A DNA stretch of 64,000 bases, taken from NCBI RefSeq assembly GCF_945859685.1, contig NC_079149.1:9645118-9709117 (forward strand). Direction: 5' to 3'. Shown here piece after piece: positions 25,101 through 40,100 of this stretch (position 1 is its first letter; each line of letters begins with the position of its first letter). Made by a program: the position numbers and the translations under genes. Source of the DNA: Eupeodes corollae (Eukaryota; Arthropoda; Insecta; Diptera; Syrphidae). The notes beneath the pieces were generated by a model, which saw only the letters and a program-made list of their open reading frames with translations, searched no databases and was not told the DNA's origin.

Positions 25101-28100
25101 TTCCAATTGATTGGGTTTTAGCAAAATGAGTAAAAAATATCAAAAATTGATTCTCTTTCTTATGTCAGACATGATGAATGACTTCCCAGGTTTTGTCAAA
25201 AAATGTCGAATATCTATTTGGTCAACTTGGGAATAAAGTTTTGTTTTGTATCCCAATTTTGACACAATCAGAATTTTAGGTTTTGTTCCTAGACATTTTT
25301 TGATACCTGTAAAGATTTTAACGAAAGTCATTTTTATTGAAGTTGTATCATTTCTGGGGATCGAATTTCATCAAAAACCTGTTCTTATGTTAGTTTAAGA
25401 TTAGTGACATTTCGGTTGCCTTAAAAATATTGCGAACGTGTTCTTTCGTTAAGTTTAGTGAAGGTTTTCCAAAACTGATTGGAAACTATATGTTAACTTA
25501 AAGAACGGCAACTCTGCTATAGATGTTAAGATGATGACGCGTTGAAGAGAACAACAGCAAGCAAACTTGTGAAGTTTACAATCCAAAATAAAAAAAAAAC
25601 GCTTCTCCAAAGGAAGTCGTGGGGAGGGAGGAAGATGGAGCAAACAGTCAAAGAACGAAAAAAAGGTCGAAAAGTGCGAGAAATGGAGAAACGAAGGTTG
25701 ATGATGGAATAAACTGAACAGCACACAAACGAACCTACAGAGCAGCAGTAGAACCGCACCAGTCAAATAGACTAACCTGAAATGGAACGGTGTGGTGTTG
25801 GTGTTGCTGCTGCTGCTGCCAGTGTCATGTTAGTCGCTGTGCCGATGTTTTGTGTATGCTATTGGGAATTTTTAATGCGCGTCTGGTTCTCGTTTGTCTT
25901 GTTTGCTTGTCAGTCAAAGCCAGGGCTTAACCTATGGCCGCTGCCATCGCCGGAACCGTATACCAAGTTGAGAACCGCCTGATGGTAAAGGCAATCGACT
26001 ACAACGAATACGACGACATAAGAGCAGCAGTGACGATGATGATGATGATGACGACGACGACGACTACGACGACGATGAACAGTGCCGGTGGCAAATGGTC
26101 TTGGTTGGTTGGAGAATACATTATTTTGTGTCTTTCGCTTCATTGGGGAGCAGCCACCAGAGCAACAGAGCTCTAGAACCAGAACCAGCGCCATCGCACC
26201 ATTACCACACCTGAGCGAGAAAATCCACGCTTTTGATAGGTATGGCGGTGGGTCGGCCGCTGTTCAGCTCCACCATCATCAATATTGGTTGAGGAGATGT
26301 TTTTCTTTTTTAATTCTTTATTCTACTCCATCTGTCTCTGTTTTTCGTTCTCTGTGTTCATTTCGAAGTTTTCGATCTACCATCACCACATCAGACTTCA
26401 GAAGAAGGAGTCGAGTTGAGAAAAGACCAATGATGTAAACATTAATGCCCGCGTTAGCGATGCTCTTTTATGTGCTGCTAGAGCTAAAGCAGAGCTTTAA
26501 TGATTCCAAGGGCGACAGGTCTGTCATTAAATTGAAATGAATCGAAAGATTTTTTGTTATTGTCTTAGTGAAGTTTTATAGGTGTGTAGGTATATGATGA
26601 CGCGACAGTGGCTGGCGGCGGCGGCGGTAGTGTCATAATTCCCCAGTCTTATTAAGATGTCATTATGCCGACGGCACAACAGCGACAACGCAACGACACA
26701 CCACAACCGCATCGCATTTTTTCTTCTGAAAGAAAGATGAGAAAATCATTTGTCATCTCCGTTCGTTCAATGATGAGCTTAACCCACCTTTTTTATGTTA
26801 TCTGTACTCTCTCATCTCATTTTAGGTCGTCCTCCTTATAGACACGTCATCTTCGTGTTGCATTGCTTCGGTTTCGCCTTCGCATCCTTAGAATTTATAT
26901 CATCATCAGAATGAAAATTCTTCAAGGATTTGATTTATGAATAAGATTTTCTTCTTTTCTTTGTTTGTTTTGTTCCTTTTGTTTTGTTGTTGTCTTCATT
27001 TTTCTATTTATCTTCGTGCTATCCATTCAGGTAAAGTCCTTGAATTTCCCGCTTGTTTTCTTACGTCACAATAAGATCCATATGATTTCTATTATTCATG
27101 CAAAAATGCTACCAAAAGTGTCCTTCTTTTGAAAACGAGGAAGGCAAAGAAGACGATTTCTCTTCTTTTAAGGATTTAAATTTCCTTCGAGTTTGTATAG
27201 GTAGAGGTTTTGGTTTAGTAGGTAGGTAGGTATAGGAGCAAAAAGGATCCCCCAACGAACCATAAAAGGAAGACAAGACACTGAGTGTTTAATGGAAATA
27301 CAAACGAGATATGATAATAATCCAAAGTAAATGATAAATCCTTATTCATTTCCTTTTTTCTCTTTTGTTTTTGTTTTGCTTTGAATTCGTTTTGTTGTTG
27401 TAGTTATTGCGTTGGGAGTTCCATATGGCACACAGGGACTTATCATTGTTGAATCAATGAATTGTAAAAATCATGCGATAACGAGTATTGATTTTTGGAA
27501 TTCCTTTCCTGAATATATTTTCTTTTTTTCTTGGTTGGTTAGAGATAAAATGATAAAATATTCCAAAAAAGGACGAAATCCTGCAAGATTTATTTTTTCT
27601 TTTTTGCTAAATATCGTTTTCTTCCCTATGTACTATGTTGAATATATTTAAGGGGGATGATGAAGTCGGTTCGTTTGTAATACATTATGGGGCATAAAGT
27701 AGAAGATACCTAAGGCCTATCTGCTCTTTGGGTTTCTCTAGGAGTGGATTGATTGGCAGGAAGTACTTGGCATGTACATAAAGGTACATCTAATGGAAGA
27801 CGGTGAAACGCCGCCGCTGCCTAGCCGCCAATGTACTTTTTGCAATATTAATGACGTCTCTTTGTGTGTGTTTTTTTTGTGTCATTAAGTTGCTTGTCAA
27901 TTCCAAGTGACAGATATAAGCTTAGAGGTAGGTTTAGGTAGGTTTATATAAGAAAATTCCAGCTCAATAATTTTATTGATTCGAACACATTATATACAGA
28001 TCCAGACCATGAGTTTTAATGGTATTTGTAAAAAAAACTTTTTTAATTAACTTAATGTTGAGAATGTTATGGGGGGCGACGATTATCCTTATAAGTTGAA

Positions 28101-31100
28101 TGAACTTGAAGGGGATTAAATTGTTAACAACCAACAAAAAATGAAAGAAAAAGCTACTCAAATCGATTTGCTCTTGATTTTCTTTTTTTTTGTGTTGGTG
28201 TTTTTATTTTATTAAGAGAGAAGGAAGGACAACAAAAAGTTGATTTCATCTTCATTTAACTTTCTGAAAAAAGAAAAATATAACTGACCCTTAGATGAGT
28301 GGGAAGGTATTAGGTGGTTTATATATTTGTGTAGGGTGGAATCTAGAGGGTGGTTGACATTTCTAATTTAATTTCTTTTTTTTTGTCAATCAAATGTACA
28401 AAATGTGACTTTAATAATGTTTAGACAGAAAGTAAAATGTTGGTGTAAATAAAGGAATTCCTTTATCACAACGTAATCTGCTACAAAGGAATTTTAAATC
28501 TGGCAGGATTTTGATGGAACTTTGAAGGAATGATTTCCAGAAGCTTTAATACACAAAAATGTATTTAACGATTGTAAAAAATGTGGAAGAGGGGTGTTTC
28601 TAAAGGTTCTAAAAATGCCAAGATTTGAACAACTTTGTGTGGGCCAAGAGATCCAGTAGGGAGCTTATGACTAGATTAGGAAATGTACTACATATGCATC
28701 GAAATGAATGAAATTACAGTACAGATTCTTCTTATAACAAAATTATGACTTCTCAAAATTCCGCTTTACTTAATTCAGTTTTTTTGGAATTCTGTTAATT
28801 GCATTTATGGAGCCGTTTCAAAAATATTGACTTTGGGGGGACAATCCCTTGAAATTCAGTTGAAAAGGAAATGTTTTGAAAAGATCAACATTCTTACTGG
28901 TTCAAAAATCTGCCTTACCCAGTTTACATTTTAAACATTAACTTAACTTTGTAAAAGCTTCGAAAAGACTTTGCAAAAGCTTCAAACACAAAATCTGCAC
29001 AATTCTACTTTTCAAACTCTATTTTACAAATTTCATGTCCACACAATTGCTTTTTTCAGCAAATCCAAAAATTTGCTTATGGTCAAAACTTTTAATGGGT
29101 CAAAAATTTGTTTTTCAAAAAATTACAAGTGTTTATGTTCAAAATTCTTACAGAGCCTCAAATCTCGAATAAAAATCTACTTCCCAAAGTACGTTATTTT
29201 TTAAACAAAATTTAGTTAAAAAAAAAATATAAAAACAATTATGAAAAGATCAATTCGGGTCAAAATTCTGACGAAATTCTACTAAAAATATAGTTTGCTT
29301 TATTCTTTTAGTAAGAGAGGAATGTTTTTAATAGATCGAAAGTTCGAATTGTGTCAAAATTATTTCTTTTCTTTTTGCAAAACTCAGTAAAAAAAAAAAC
29401 TAGGAAAGGTTTCGAAAGGACTGAATTGCAAGACGTTAAGGTAACATTTTTAGCTTTGTATAAACTCTGTTTTTTGAATCTCATTTTTCTGAATTATACT
29501 TCTAATAATTGTTTATAAAGACTCAAAATTTAGTATAAACTTCATGCCTTATGGTCGAAATTCTTGCTTGGTCGAAAATTAGCTTTTCAAAATTTTGATT
29601 TCAAACTCTTCGTCTCAAAATTCTGCTTTTTAATTAAAGGAAAAAAATAATTACGGGCTTACCTCAAAATGTTGTAATTTTTTTGAACAAATTATATTGT
29701 TCTTCAAAATTTAGGCTCAAAATTTTGTATTTTAAATCAAAAGTGAAAAAGTAAGAACAGTTTCCAAAAAATTGATATGTAAGGATTTAGGCGAAATCCA
29801 GACCAAAATTCCTATTCCCAAATCCTGCTCTTCAAAATGTGATGCTCCTAAATTGTGTAAAAAAAAATGTTAGAATAGTTCCAAAAATATCACATTCCAC
29901 AAAGAAAGGGGGAACATTTAAAATGAATCAAAGATCTTACTTCTGGAAATTCAGGTTACCGCTTTCCAATCTTGTTTTTTTTTACATTAAGTAAATAATA
30001 GACAAATTTTAAATTTCAATACAAAATAGGGAAAGTTTGAATTATAAGACTGATCTGTGATAACGTTTGTATTGGTCCAAAAGTCTGCCTAAATGCTCGA
30101 AATTCGAACTGGTCCAATATTTGAGCTTCAATATTTTGATTCTCAAGGTCATGTTTTACTTAATTTGACTATAATAGTGGTAGTTTTAAAAAAGGTATAT
30201 TGCAAAGTTTTAGTCCAAAATTAAGCTTTTCTATATTCTGACTGTCAAAATTCTACCTTATTTTGTTTTCTTCAAAATTCAGTTAACAAACAAACGTAAG
30301 ATCGAATTACAACTAAAAAATATCAACTAGAAAATGTCAAAATATTAACTTCTTCAAAATTCTTCTTTAAAAATTTCGACTCTCGAAATTATATTTCTTC
30401 AAATTCGGCTTTTATAAAAAGGTAAAATTATAAACTTTAAGTTTAAGATTTCTTACTTTGTCAAAAAATTAAGCTTTTCAAAATCAGATCTTACAAACTT
30501 TGATTCAAAATTATTAAGTTTCTCAATTACATATGTTTTGCTTAATTTGACTATAATTGTGGAAGTTTCAAAAAAGGTATATTGCAAAATTTTTAGTCCA
30601 ATATTAAGCTTTTCAATATTTTGACTGTCAAAATTCTACCTAACTTTTTTTTTCAAAATTCAGATAAAAATTTAGAAACGTAGCGTAAGATCGAATAACA
30701 ACTAGAAAATATCAACTGAAAAATGTCAAAATATTAATTTATTCAAAATTCTCCTCCAAAATTCCGACTCTCGAAATTGTGTTCTTTAAAATTCGGATTT
30801 TATAAAAAAAAAGGTAAAATTACAAAGTTTAAGTGTAAGAATTCTTACTTGGTCAAAAAATTAAGTTTTTCAATGCTCCAAAATGTTCAATGCTGTTAAA
30901 ATTCTGCTAATTTGTTTCCAAAGAGGATAAAGGTCAACATTAAACTGCTTTAAAAATTAAGCTTTTCAATGCTCCAAAATGCTAAATGCTGTAAAAATTC
31001 TGCTTAATTTTTTCCCAAAATTGAATGGTTCAAAATTTAGCTACTTAAAAACTTTTCTTTTGAAATTCCAATTTTCGAACTTATATTTTCCAAAATTCGG

Positions 31101-34100
31101 AGTATATACAAATGTCAAATTAAGTGAAAACATATTAAACGGTCCAAAATTCTTATTGGAATAATATTTCGCTTTTCAAAACTTGCAAATTTCTGTAGAG
31201 GAAAAAAAGTAAGATTTCAAAAATGTAAAAATAATTTGCGGTCAGTAAACTATATCAAAAAGTATTGATACAATTATCAACACTCAAATTTCCGTTTCTT
31301 TACGGCTATTTACGGTATAACTCAATTAGGTTGTTCCTAAACTAAATACACAAATCGGAAATAGTGTCTTACAAAATATATCGTCAATAATAACACAAAA
31401 CTGACCGGAAAAGGATTTTATCAAATTGCAATAAATTCAAAATAATATCCTGGGTAAACCTACCAATCATAACCTATTTCCTGAAGAATTTCAATGTCCA
31501 AAAGTTTTCTTTGAAATTGTTGAATATGTATAAACATTTTACCTATCAACATGTTTCTTGGCTAAAGTTATTCTTCTACTTGAAGATATCTTATTTGCCA
31601 AACATCCTTTAGGTACCTATCTAAAAAGGAAAAACTTCTCTAAATCCTGCCTTCGTTATTTATTTCCAAAGATAGATTGAATATAAATCTCCTCCTTTCT
31701 TTCATCTTCTTTTTCTTCTGATGTGTTTTATACAAAAATAGATACATACATATATCTTAATACTAATACTTTTCTTGATTGGCGTTCGTTTGGTCATCAT
31801 ATAGGAATAAGACGTTAAAACAGGAAAAGTGGTCAATTTCCTTCTCTAGAAAAGACGAAAGACCAAGAAAAGTTTAACCGTAACTCAGTTTGAGTAACAG
31901 TTTGACCAAGGTGTAGGTATTTTGTCGAAGAAACTTTTTCATCTTCAAGTTGGTATAAGAAGAAGAAGAAGATCTTCTATAAAAGCGGGCCTATGCAGAG
32001 AAAGAGTCTTATGTCTACAAGTTTACTTCCACTTGATATTAATTTTGTTTTTACCCTTAAAATAGGTATAAGAAACGCCACGCTGGCCGCCGTTCGTCGT
32101 CGCTCGTGTGGCTTGTATACACATAGTTAAAAGATTGTTATCCTTGTACAAAATCGTTTGTATAATATAATTTTATTTGAGATACAATATTATGGAAGTA
32201 GAAGATTGTGATGGAGGTTGGTATATTTATACCCTTAAGGGAAAATTTAATTTCCAAGCAAGCAAGCATCAAGCCAAGAAAGGATGGCATGTCAAATTGG
32301 ATGTCCAATTACCTATAAGCAAAAGGCATACTTAACTATAAACTTTTTGAAAACAAAGTTATAAGGGTTAAGAGATTATCGTATGCTCTATAGCAACCTG
32401 TTTAATATCTAGAATAAGAATAAGACGAAAACTATTTGTGGGCCGGTAGTAAGGTAGATAGGTCCCTTTCCAAATCTTCACTCTGTGTGCCGTGTGCGAT
32501 AGTTATAGATAAATGTTTACAATACATATAGTTTTTGTTTATATTTTTGTTAAGAAGAATTTAAAAGATTATGTGTTTATGTGGACATGCATCATTATCG
32601 AATTTATAACTGACCGGAAGGTATAAACTTAATTTCGTGTTTTATAAAGTTTCAATAGGGTGCGATATGTAAAAGAAGACTGTAAGAAAGTGTAAAGATT
32701 CCTGTCAACAACAAGATATGCTTTTTTTTGTTGAAAGTTATTTAAAGAAGCTGTACAGTGTAAACGACATAAGGGTGTGATATTGAAAAAAGACGAAGAA
32801 GAAAACAACAACAACAAGAACGAGAAGAAAGCAAATACAAGGGGTTCGTATTTCTTAAAGAAAATTGTAAGGGGGTCGTTTTAAAGCTTATGTATCTACA
32901 TTGTATATATATACATAGGTAGAAGAAAGAGGCTTTAAATTTACATATGTATCTACATATCTTCTTACTCTATATGTGTATACATATATAAGGGCGATTT
33001 TATATATATTTATGTAGTTATGGTAAATAAGAATAAAATTTGAGATGGACATTAGTCTTTGGTCATGTTCCTTTTATCTTATTTAACATTTCTTAGCAAT
33101 TTAACAGACCCTTAAGGATATGTGGACATTTAATAAATGGACTTCTTCTTATTTATGTTCTTGTATTTGTACTTTTAATCACGTTCCTTTTTTATTTTGA
33201 GGGGGGGGAGAGGTTGGTGCCTTTTGAAATGGAAATGTTCATATGTGGTTTTTGCCGCATGCCAATTATATCCGTTTATGAAGTTTGAAGCTTTATATAT
33301 AAAATTTCAACACTAAAGTACAGTCATTTGAAAATTTGGGGTATGTAAATATCTTTGGATTCAAAAGGATATCTTATTCTTCCTTCATTAAGTATATTTA
33401 TGGTAATATGTAATTTTGAGTTAGGGGGAATGGAGCCCCTGTGGTCATTTTTAAAATAAGCTACTGCACATGAAAAATTAGACCCTTGATTGTATATGCG
33501 TATTAGTTTAGACTTTAAAGAAAACGACAATCGATAAAAATGGAATAGTTTCCCAATTTCGATGTTTTATCTTTTGACAACTTGATATCAACATTTGGAA
33601 ACACCCCCCTGAAAATTGTTTAAAAAAAAAATTGTTGAACTTTCTTTCTCTATCTTTGTCTTGTAATGTTTTCTATGTTTTTTCTTCCTTGAAGGGGTTT
33701 TCGATTAAGAGTTAGATTCTGAGCGAAACTTAATTTTTTCGGTTTATCGTCGATAATCATTTGAAAAATTGTGCGATGTTTTCTATATTGGAGTTTCGAT
33801 TTGTTTTTTATTTGTTGTTTTGAAAACTTAATTTTATCATAATTGTGTGTTTAAATTTCATTTATTTTTAATTGTTCATTGATTTATAAATTCCGATTTA
33901 TAAGTTTTAGTGTATTTTCTATGTTTTTTCGACATAACGACGCACCTAAAGAGCATGACTGGCAGCTTCTTTTATTAAATTTAAATAAATTAGTTTTAAA
34001 TTAATTATCATCATTTTAAATTTAACGCGCAATGTTTTCTATAATTTCTCTTGAAGTGTTTTCTATGTTTTTTTACGAATGTTTTTTTTTTTTTCATTTA

Positions 34101-37100
34101 GATTCGGATTTTGGGCAAAATATAGTTTTTTTTTTAATTTATCGTCTTTTAGTTAAGAATTTGTTGATATGATTTTTGAAATATATGATGCGATGTTTTC
34201 TATAATTGAATTTCGATTTCTCCGTGCTGTATCTTTTTATTCGTCGCTGAGCCAACTTCATTTCACAAGTGTTTTAATTTCTCTTATTTTTAATTGTTTT
34301 ATATTTTAGAATTTATTAGTTTAACTGTTTTAGTGTGTTTTCTATGTTTTTAATGGATTGGTTTTTCGACTTAACGACACACCCGAAGAGCATAATTGGA
34401 AGCTTCTTTTATTGAATACATTTAAAGTCGTTAATAAGCTTTAAATTATGATAATATCAAATTTAACGCGCAATGTTTTTTTATAATTTCTCTTGCTGTG
34501 TTTTCTATGTTTTTTTTAATGTTTGTATTTTTTTGTTCATTTAGATTCTGATTTTGGGCGAAACATAATTTTTTAATTTACCGTCAAGTTGGGAATTTGT
34601 TGATAGATTTTGAATATATGATGCGATGTTTTCTATTTTTGAATTTCGATTTCTCCGTGCTATTTTTTTTATTTGTTGCTTAGCAAATTCTATTTCAACA
34701 AGTGTTTTAATTTCTTTTATTTTTAAATTGTTTTATAATTTAGAATTAATTAGTTTAACTGTTTTCGATGTTTTTCTTTGAATGATATTTTAATACAACG
34801 ACGCACTCTATGACATTGGATGGAAGTTTCTTTTATTGGACTTGTAGAACAAATTAAGTTTAGTTTAGGGTTATTTAGGTTTGAATTAATTGTGATTATT
34901 TCAAGTTTTGTTTTCTATGTTTTTTTTTCAATTGCCTTTTTTGCCTTTAGATTAGATACTGTTTGACCCTCTGAATACGATTCAAGTTTTGTTACTGGGT
35001 GGTTTTTATTAATAATATAAATAAATTTTATTTTTATAGTTTAGTCACTTTTATATTCAATTTTTTTAAATAAAACGTGAATTAGTTTGTAATGATTTTA
35101 AATTTGTCTTTTTTCCATATTCTTTTCTTTTGACTTGCTACTGACTGACGTCAATCAAAAACTCCCGGAAAATGGTTTAAATTTCTTTCGTACTTAAACT
35201 TCCTTCCTTAAAAAACAGGATATTTTTGTGACAGCATACATTTTCTCGTTCTTTATTTTCTATGTTTTTTATTCACTTAAATGCATTAAGTTAAAAAGTT
35301 CAAAGTGGTACAAAAACCGTATAAATCATGTTACGATATATTTGAAAGTGTTTAGTAACTAATTAACTACTAAAAATGGGCAATTATTCATATAAAGTCT
35401 GTTTTCCATTTTTCACAAGCTATTTCATTTTAAAAATCCCATTTTTCTCCAACATATGGAAGTAACTTTTTATTTGTTCTGATAATACGGATATTTTCCT
35501 TGAAGATATTATTGCCTTTCGATATTGTTCGGATAAAGTCGAATTTTAACTTATCGCATTCAATGCAACTATAGCTAATATTATCCTGATGGTTGGTTTG
35601 TCATTTGGTTTATTCTTCATTAAAGACTCGAATGCTTCTCCGATATTTTAGAATATGAATGGTTTCAGTTTATTATCTTTATATCTAAAATTAGTCGGAT
35701 AGTACGGATTTCAATTTTCCCATTTATGAAATTCAAATTTAGGTACTCAAATATGCTATTTTCCAAAAGCTAAGATGCGGATAGGAACCATTTGAATAGT
35801 GTCAGACTCAAACTACAGTTTTCAATTATCCGGATAATACGGTTTTCAACTGTTTCATATAGCAAAATTCAAATGTTTTGAATTGCTCTTTAAAGCTTAA
35901 CTGAATATACAAAATGTATATCTTACCTACCTACACGATCCCTAAAAATCGAAAACAATTAAAGATAAGGAAGTGCAGCCAATCAAAAGGAGCCAATTAA
36001 TTTAGTACATACGTTTAACTTCAACAAAGTCTTTTTAAAAAAAATTCACGTTTATTTTTTTTTCTTCAAAGCTCCCCTAGTTTACTTTCTATGATTTACT
36101 TAATTTCTTAATTAAATTCATCTTATAATGCGGGTATATTTATAGGTACTTATTCACTCTTCTGTTCAAAAGCCAGAAAAACACTTTTTTTACCGGTAAC
36201 TTTGGTATTTTTATATATACCACCTTTTATGGTGATGTCAAAGAAAATGGTGTTCACTTAGTAGCTTAAATATAGCTCCGCCTGACTAAAAGTCTATACC
36301 TACCACCTTACATTATTTACTTATACAAAACACCTTAGACATTAAGAAAAAACACAACATTGAAATGTCTTATTACCCACACCCTTCCAATCCCACAGCC
36401 ACACAATCTTGGATAAACACATTTTTCAACATAAGATGTAGCTACATATCCGAGATTTATACCTACAACCTCAAGGCAATCATAAGACGGAGTATCTACA
36501 AAGTACTATATTCCTTTTCGTCACTCTAGAGAAAGTGAAGAAATAAAAAATACTCCTGTCACCACATAATCGCTCTGTCTGTAACCTTTTGACATCACAT
36601 TCAATTAAAAATTACATAACGCCATCAAGAGTTCATCCTTAATTATCAAGTGGTTTACTCTGAATCTTAAAACACAAGGCAGTGTAAAAAATTTGTTTCT
36701 TTTTTTTTTAAATGAAAGAACTCCCCTTTTTGTGCTAATTCATTTCTTCACGACAACGCCAACAATATGATGACGCGTAGGTATGTAAGGAGTGTACCTA
36801 CATACGTCGACTTCCTTTCTGAATATTCAACTAGGTTGGTATAGAAGATGCCATATCGTCATCCTTACAAACAAAAAAGAAGAAAACATCCTTTTTTTAT
36901 GTCTTAATATAATGCAACACATAAAGTCCTTGCTGCTGCTGCTGTTTTGTCCTCATCGTCGTCGTCGTCGTGATTTTCTTCTTCTTCTTGTTTTTGTGTG
37001 TGCTTTTGTAAGGATATGCAGACATACGTTGTCTTATTAGCATCAGGAACGAAATAAAAAAAAAGACTGAAATGTTTTAAATAAAACCTTCAGATTATCT

Positions 37101-40100
37101 CACATTTATTCTCCTTTTAAGGAATTTAAACGAACATTTCCATGAATATTACTCACTTCTATTCTCGTATTTATAACATGATAAAGTTTAGTTCATATCC
37201 TCCAATACCTACACATAAGGCAAAACATTCCTTTTTCCAACCCTTTTTGTCATCATCATAACGAACATCGTCGTTGGTCCTTTAGAAAAAAAAAACAGAA
37301 AAAAAGTCCTGTTTAAAAAATGTCAACAATTTCATTCAACGTACCGAGATTTAATTTCACCAACAACGACGACAAGAGAAATATAAAAATGCAGAAAACC
37401 ATTTCATCTTCACACACAGGAAATGTAGGTAGGATGAATATCAACCTAAATGGAGGAGTGAAGTGGTGGAGTGGCCCGGCCAGAATCAGGAACACTCTCT
37501 AGGTAGTACATACATGGAATGGCAAAGTGCTGCTTGCTTACATCGATGACTACGACTACGACCACGACGACGATGCGACTGGAATGGGGAATCAAAGTGG
37601 GTTTAATGTTGATATATTATACCTACATAAGTTCGAATCACTGTACATTAGGTACATGCTTCTATGTGCTTCGGGTGATGTAGGCGGGTAGATAGTCTTC
37701 CTCGTCATCAACTTCAGCTCCAGGTTTAACGTCAGCGTCACATGCTGCTTCAGATTTTCCTTCTTTTTATGTGCATTTTCCATTCATCGGCTTTGGCATC
37801 ATCAACATCATCATGGTTTCGTTCCTTCGCTGTTGCTGCTGTTTCTGATGCCTTATATACTTTATCTTCAATACAAAACTGTACAAAAAAAAAACGCGCA
37901 CCCCAGGGAATCGTTAAAGAACTTTTACTCCAGAAGTCAGCAAAAACCCAAGCCTCTATATCACTACCTACCTATCTAAAACCCAAATCGAAAAAATAAA
38001 CGAGAAACCAACAACGCACCACTCTTATTAATCTTTCCCCTGCTGCTTCCCTCTATCTTCAACCAACCTAACTTGGTTACCCTTTATTCCTTATGTAGTA
38101 TACCTTCCAATACCTTTTTCGACAAAAACAACAACAGCAAACGCTGACTCTGACTCTGACGACGCGACGGACGGGTTGTTTTTTGTATATGTCCCAATCC
38201 GGAATATACACAAAAATTATGGGAAAACTTCTTACTACTTCTTCTTCTCTATCCTATTCTCCGTATTCTTTTGTATACTCCTTACTCTGTTCCTGCTGCT
38301 TCACTTCTATAGTTTCTTGCTGTGCTGATATTGCCATCTCTCTATTTAATTTAATTCCCGTATCTATTTTCGGGGATCAGAAGTTTGTTTTCCATCCATC
38401 TTCTATCTTTGTTTATTTCTTTTTGATTCTCAAAATTCTAATACTAAAGTTTGTTTTGTATCTTCAAAGAATAAACAAACAATCTAAATCCTCCCGTCGG
38501 CAAAATTAAAGAACCACCAAAAGAAGACCGAGAAGAAGAAGAAGAAGAAAACTTAAAGAAATAAACAACAAGAATTTTTTCTTCTTGGTCGATTCTTCTT
38601 TCTCCTTTTTTACATTTTTCTTCTAATAGTTTGTATATAAAGGAAGATAAGTAAATAAGAATTTTTATTTACAAGACACAGCTGTTCTCGTTCTTCTTCT
38701 TTAACTTCTTCTTGTTCTTCTTCTTTAACTTCTTTTTCTATTACGTCTTCTTCTTTATCTTCTACTACGTCTTCTTTTACGTGAGGTACATACTTTGCTG
38801 AATTTTGTTTTCTTCATGATTTTCTTCTGATAATATAGTAAGTTTTTTTTCTTCTTCGAATTTGTCTTCATTTCTTTCTTCATCTCAATCTTCTTCTGCT
38901 TCTTCTATATTTAAAGATATGTATAAAGGTTTATGAGCGGTCTTTTAAACTTATTAGAGAGGTTTTTTATTTCTTTTGCTTTGTTCTTCAATTCGTCACG
39001 ATACACATAATTTATTATAGAAAAGAAGATAAGAAATTTTTAGGGAAATGTTAGTAAAGTAAAGTTGAAGATTATGTATATTTTTGATGACGAATATAAG
39101 AAGAGCATGAGAAGAAAAAGAAGAAGTAGATGTGAAGAAATGAAGAAATTTTGAATACAGTGAAATTGTGATAAATGTGTTCTTCTCTAATATTACGCCC
39201 GAGTTTTCTACTTCTTCGTCTTCTGCTGTTTCTTCTTCTTCAAATTTTTGTTCAAATAAAAGCAAGAAGAAGGAAGGGAAGATTAAATAAGAATAGCTAG
39301 GTGGGTAGGTAAAACAACTACAAAAAAAAAAAGAAAAAAAAGCGTTTCTTTGACTCTGTTCGTCGCGTCGTTGGTAGGAACCACACGCATGCTTCGCTAT
39401 TATGTACTTTACCTCCAGTACAGTTCCTCAAACTTTTTCTTTTTTTTTCTTTCTTCTTTATTATTATTATTTTTTCATTTAACTTGGCGTTGGAGTGTAC
39501 ATAATTCATGTGGAGCCAGGGTGTACTCTATACTCTATACATACCAAGAGAGAAGACGTAGAGTGAGTTGAGTATGTGAAGAAGGGGTGGGTGTGTTCAA
39601 AAAGTATGAAAACACATAATTATAATTCTCAAAGAGAATGAAGAAAAAAATAAAATACCTACGAAACGAATTATTTTCCGTGTTTCGTGTAGGTATCTTC
39701 ACCTCTATGTAACGTGACGTGCCTACTGCTTCAATTCTACCTACAGTGAGTCGAGTGGAATATTATTCACTGTTTTTTAGTGAAAAGAGATTCCGTTTCG
39801 CCCTCGTTTTTCTTTTTTTTTTCTTCCCTACAATGAACAACCTATAGCGATAATAGGTATGTTGCTGCAACACAATGTTTTTCTGATTGCTGGCATGCTC
39901 TTTGTGTTGCTTGCTGCTGCCCCATCATGACGATGACGAGAGTGAAGAAATATTATGCTATAATTATAGAGTAGGTTGGGTATTGGCGGTGGTGGAGGAT
40001 TTTGTTTAAGGGTTAATGCATCTATTATTAATTTTTTCGTTCTTTCTTCTTTTTGTTGTTGTTGGTCGTGTTAAAGTATACCTATTTTTTTTTATAATTT

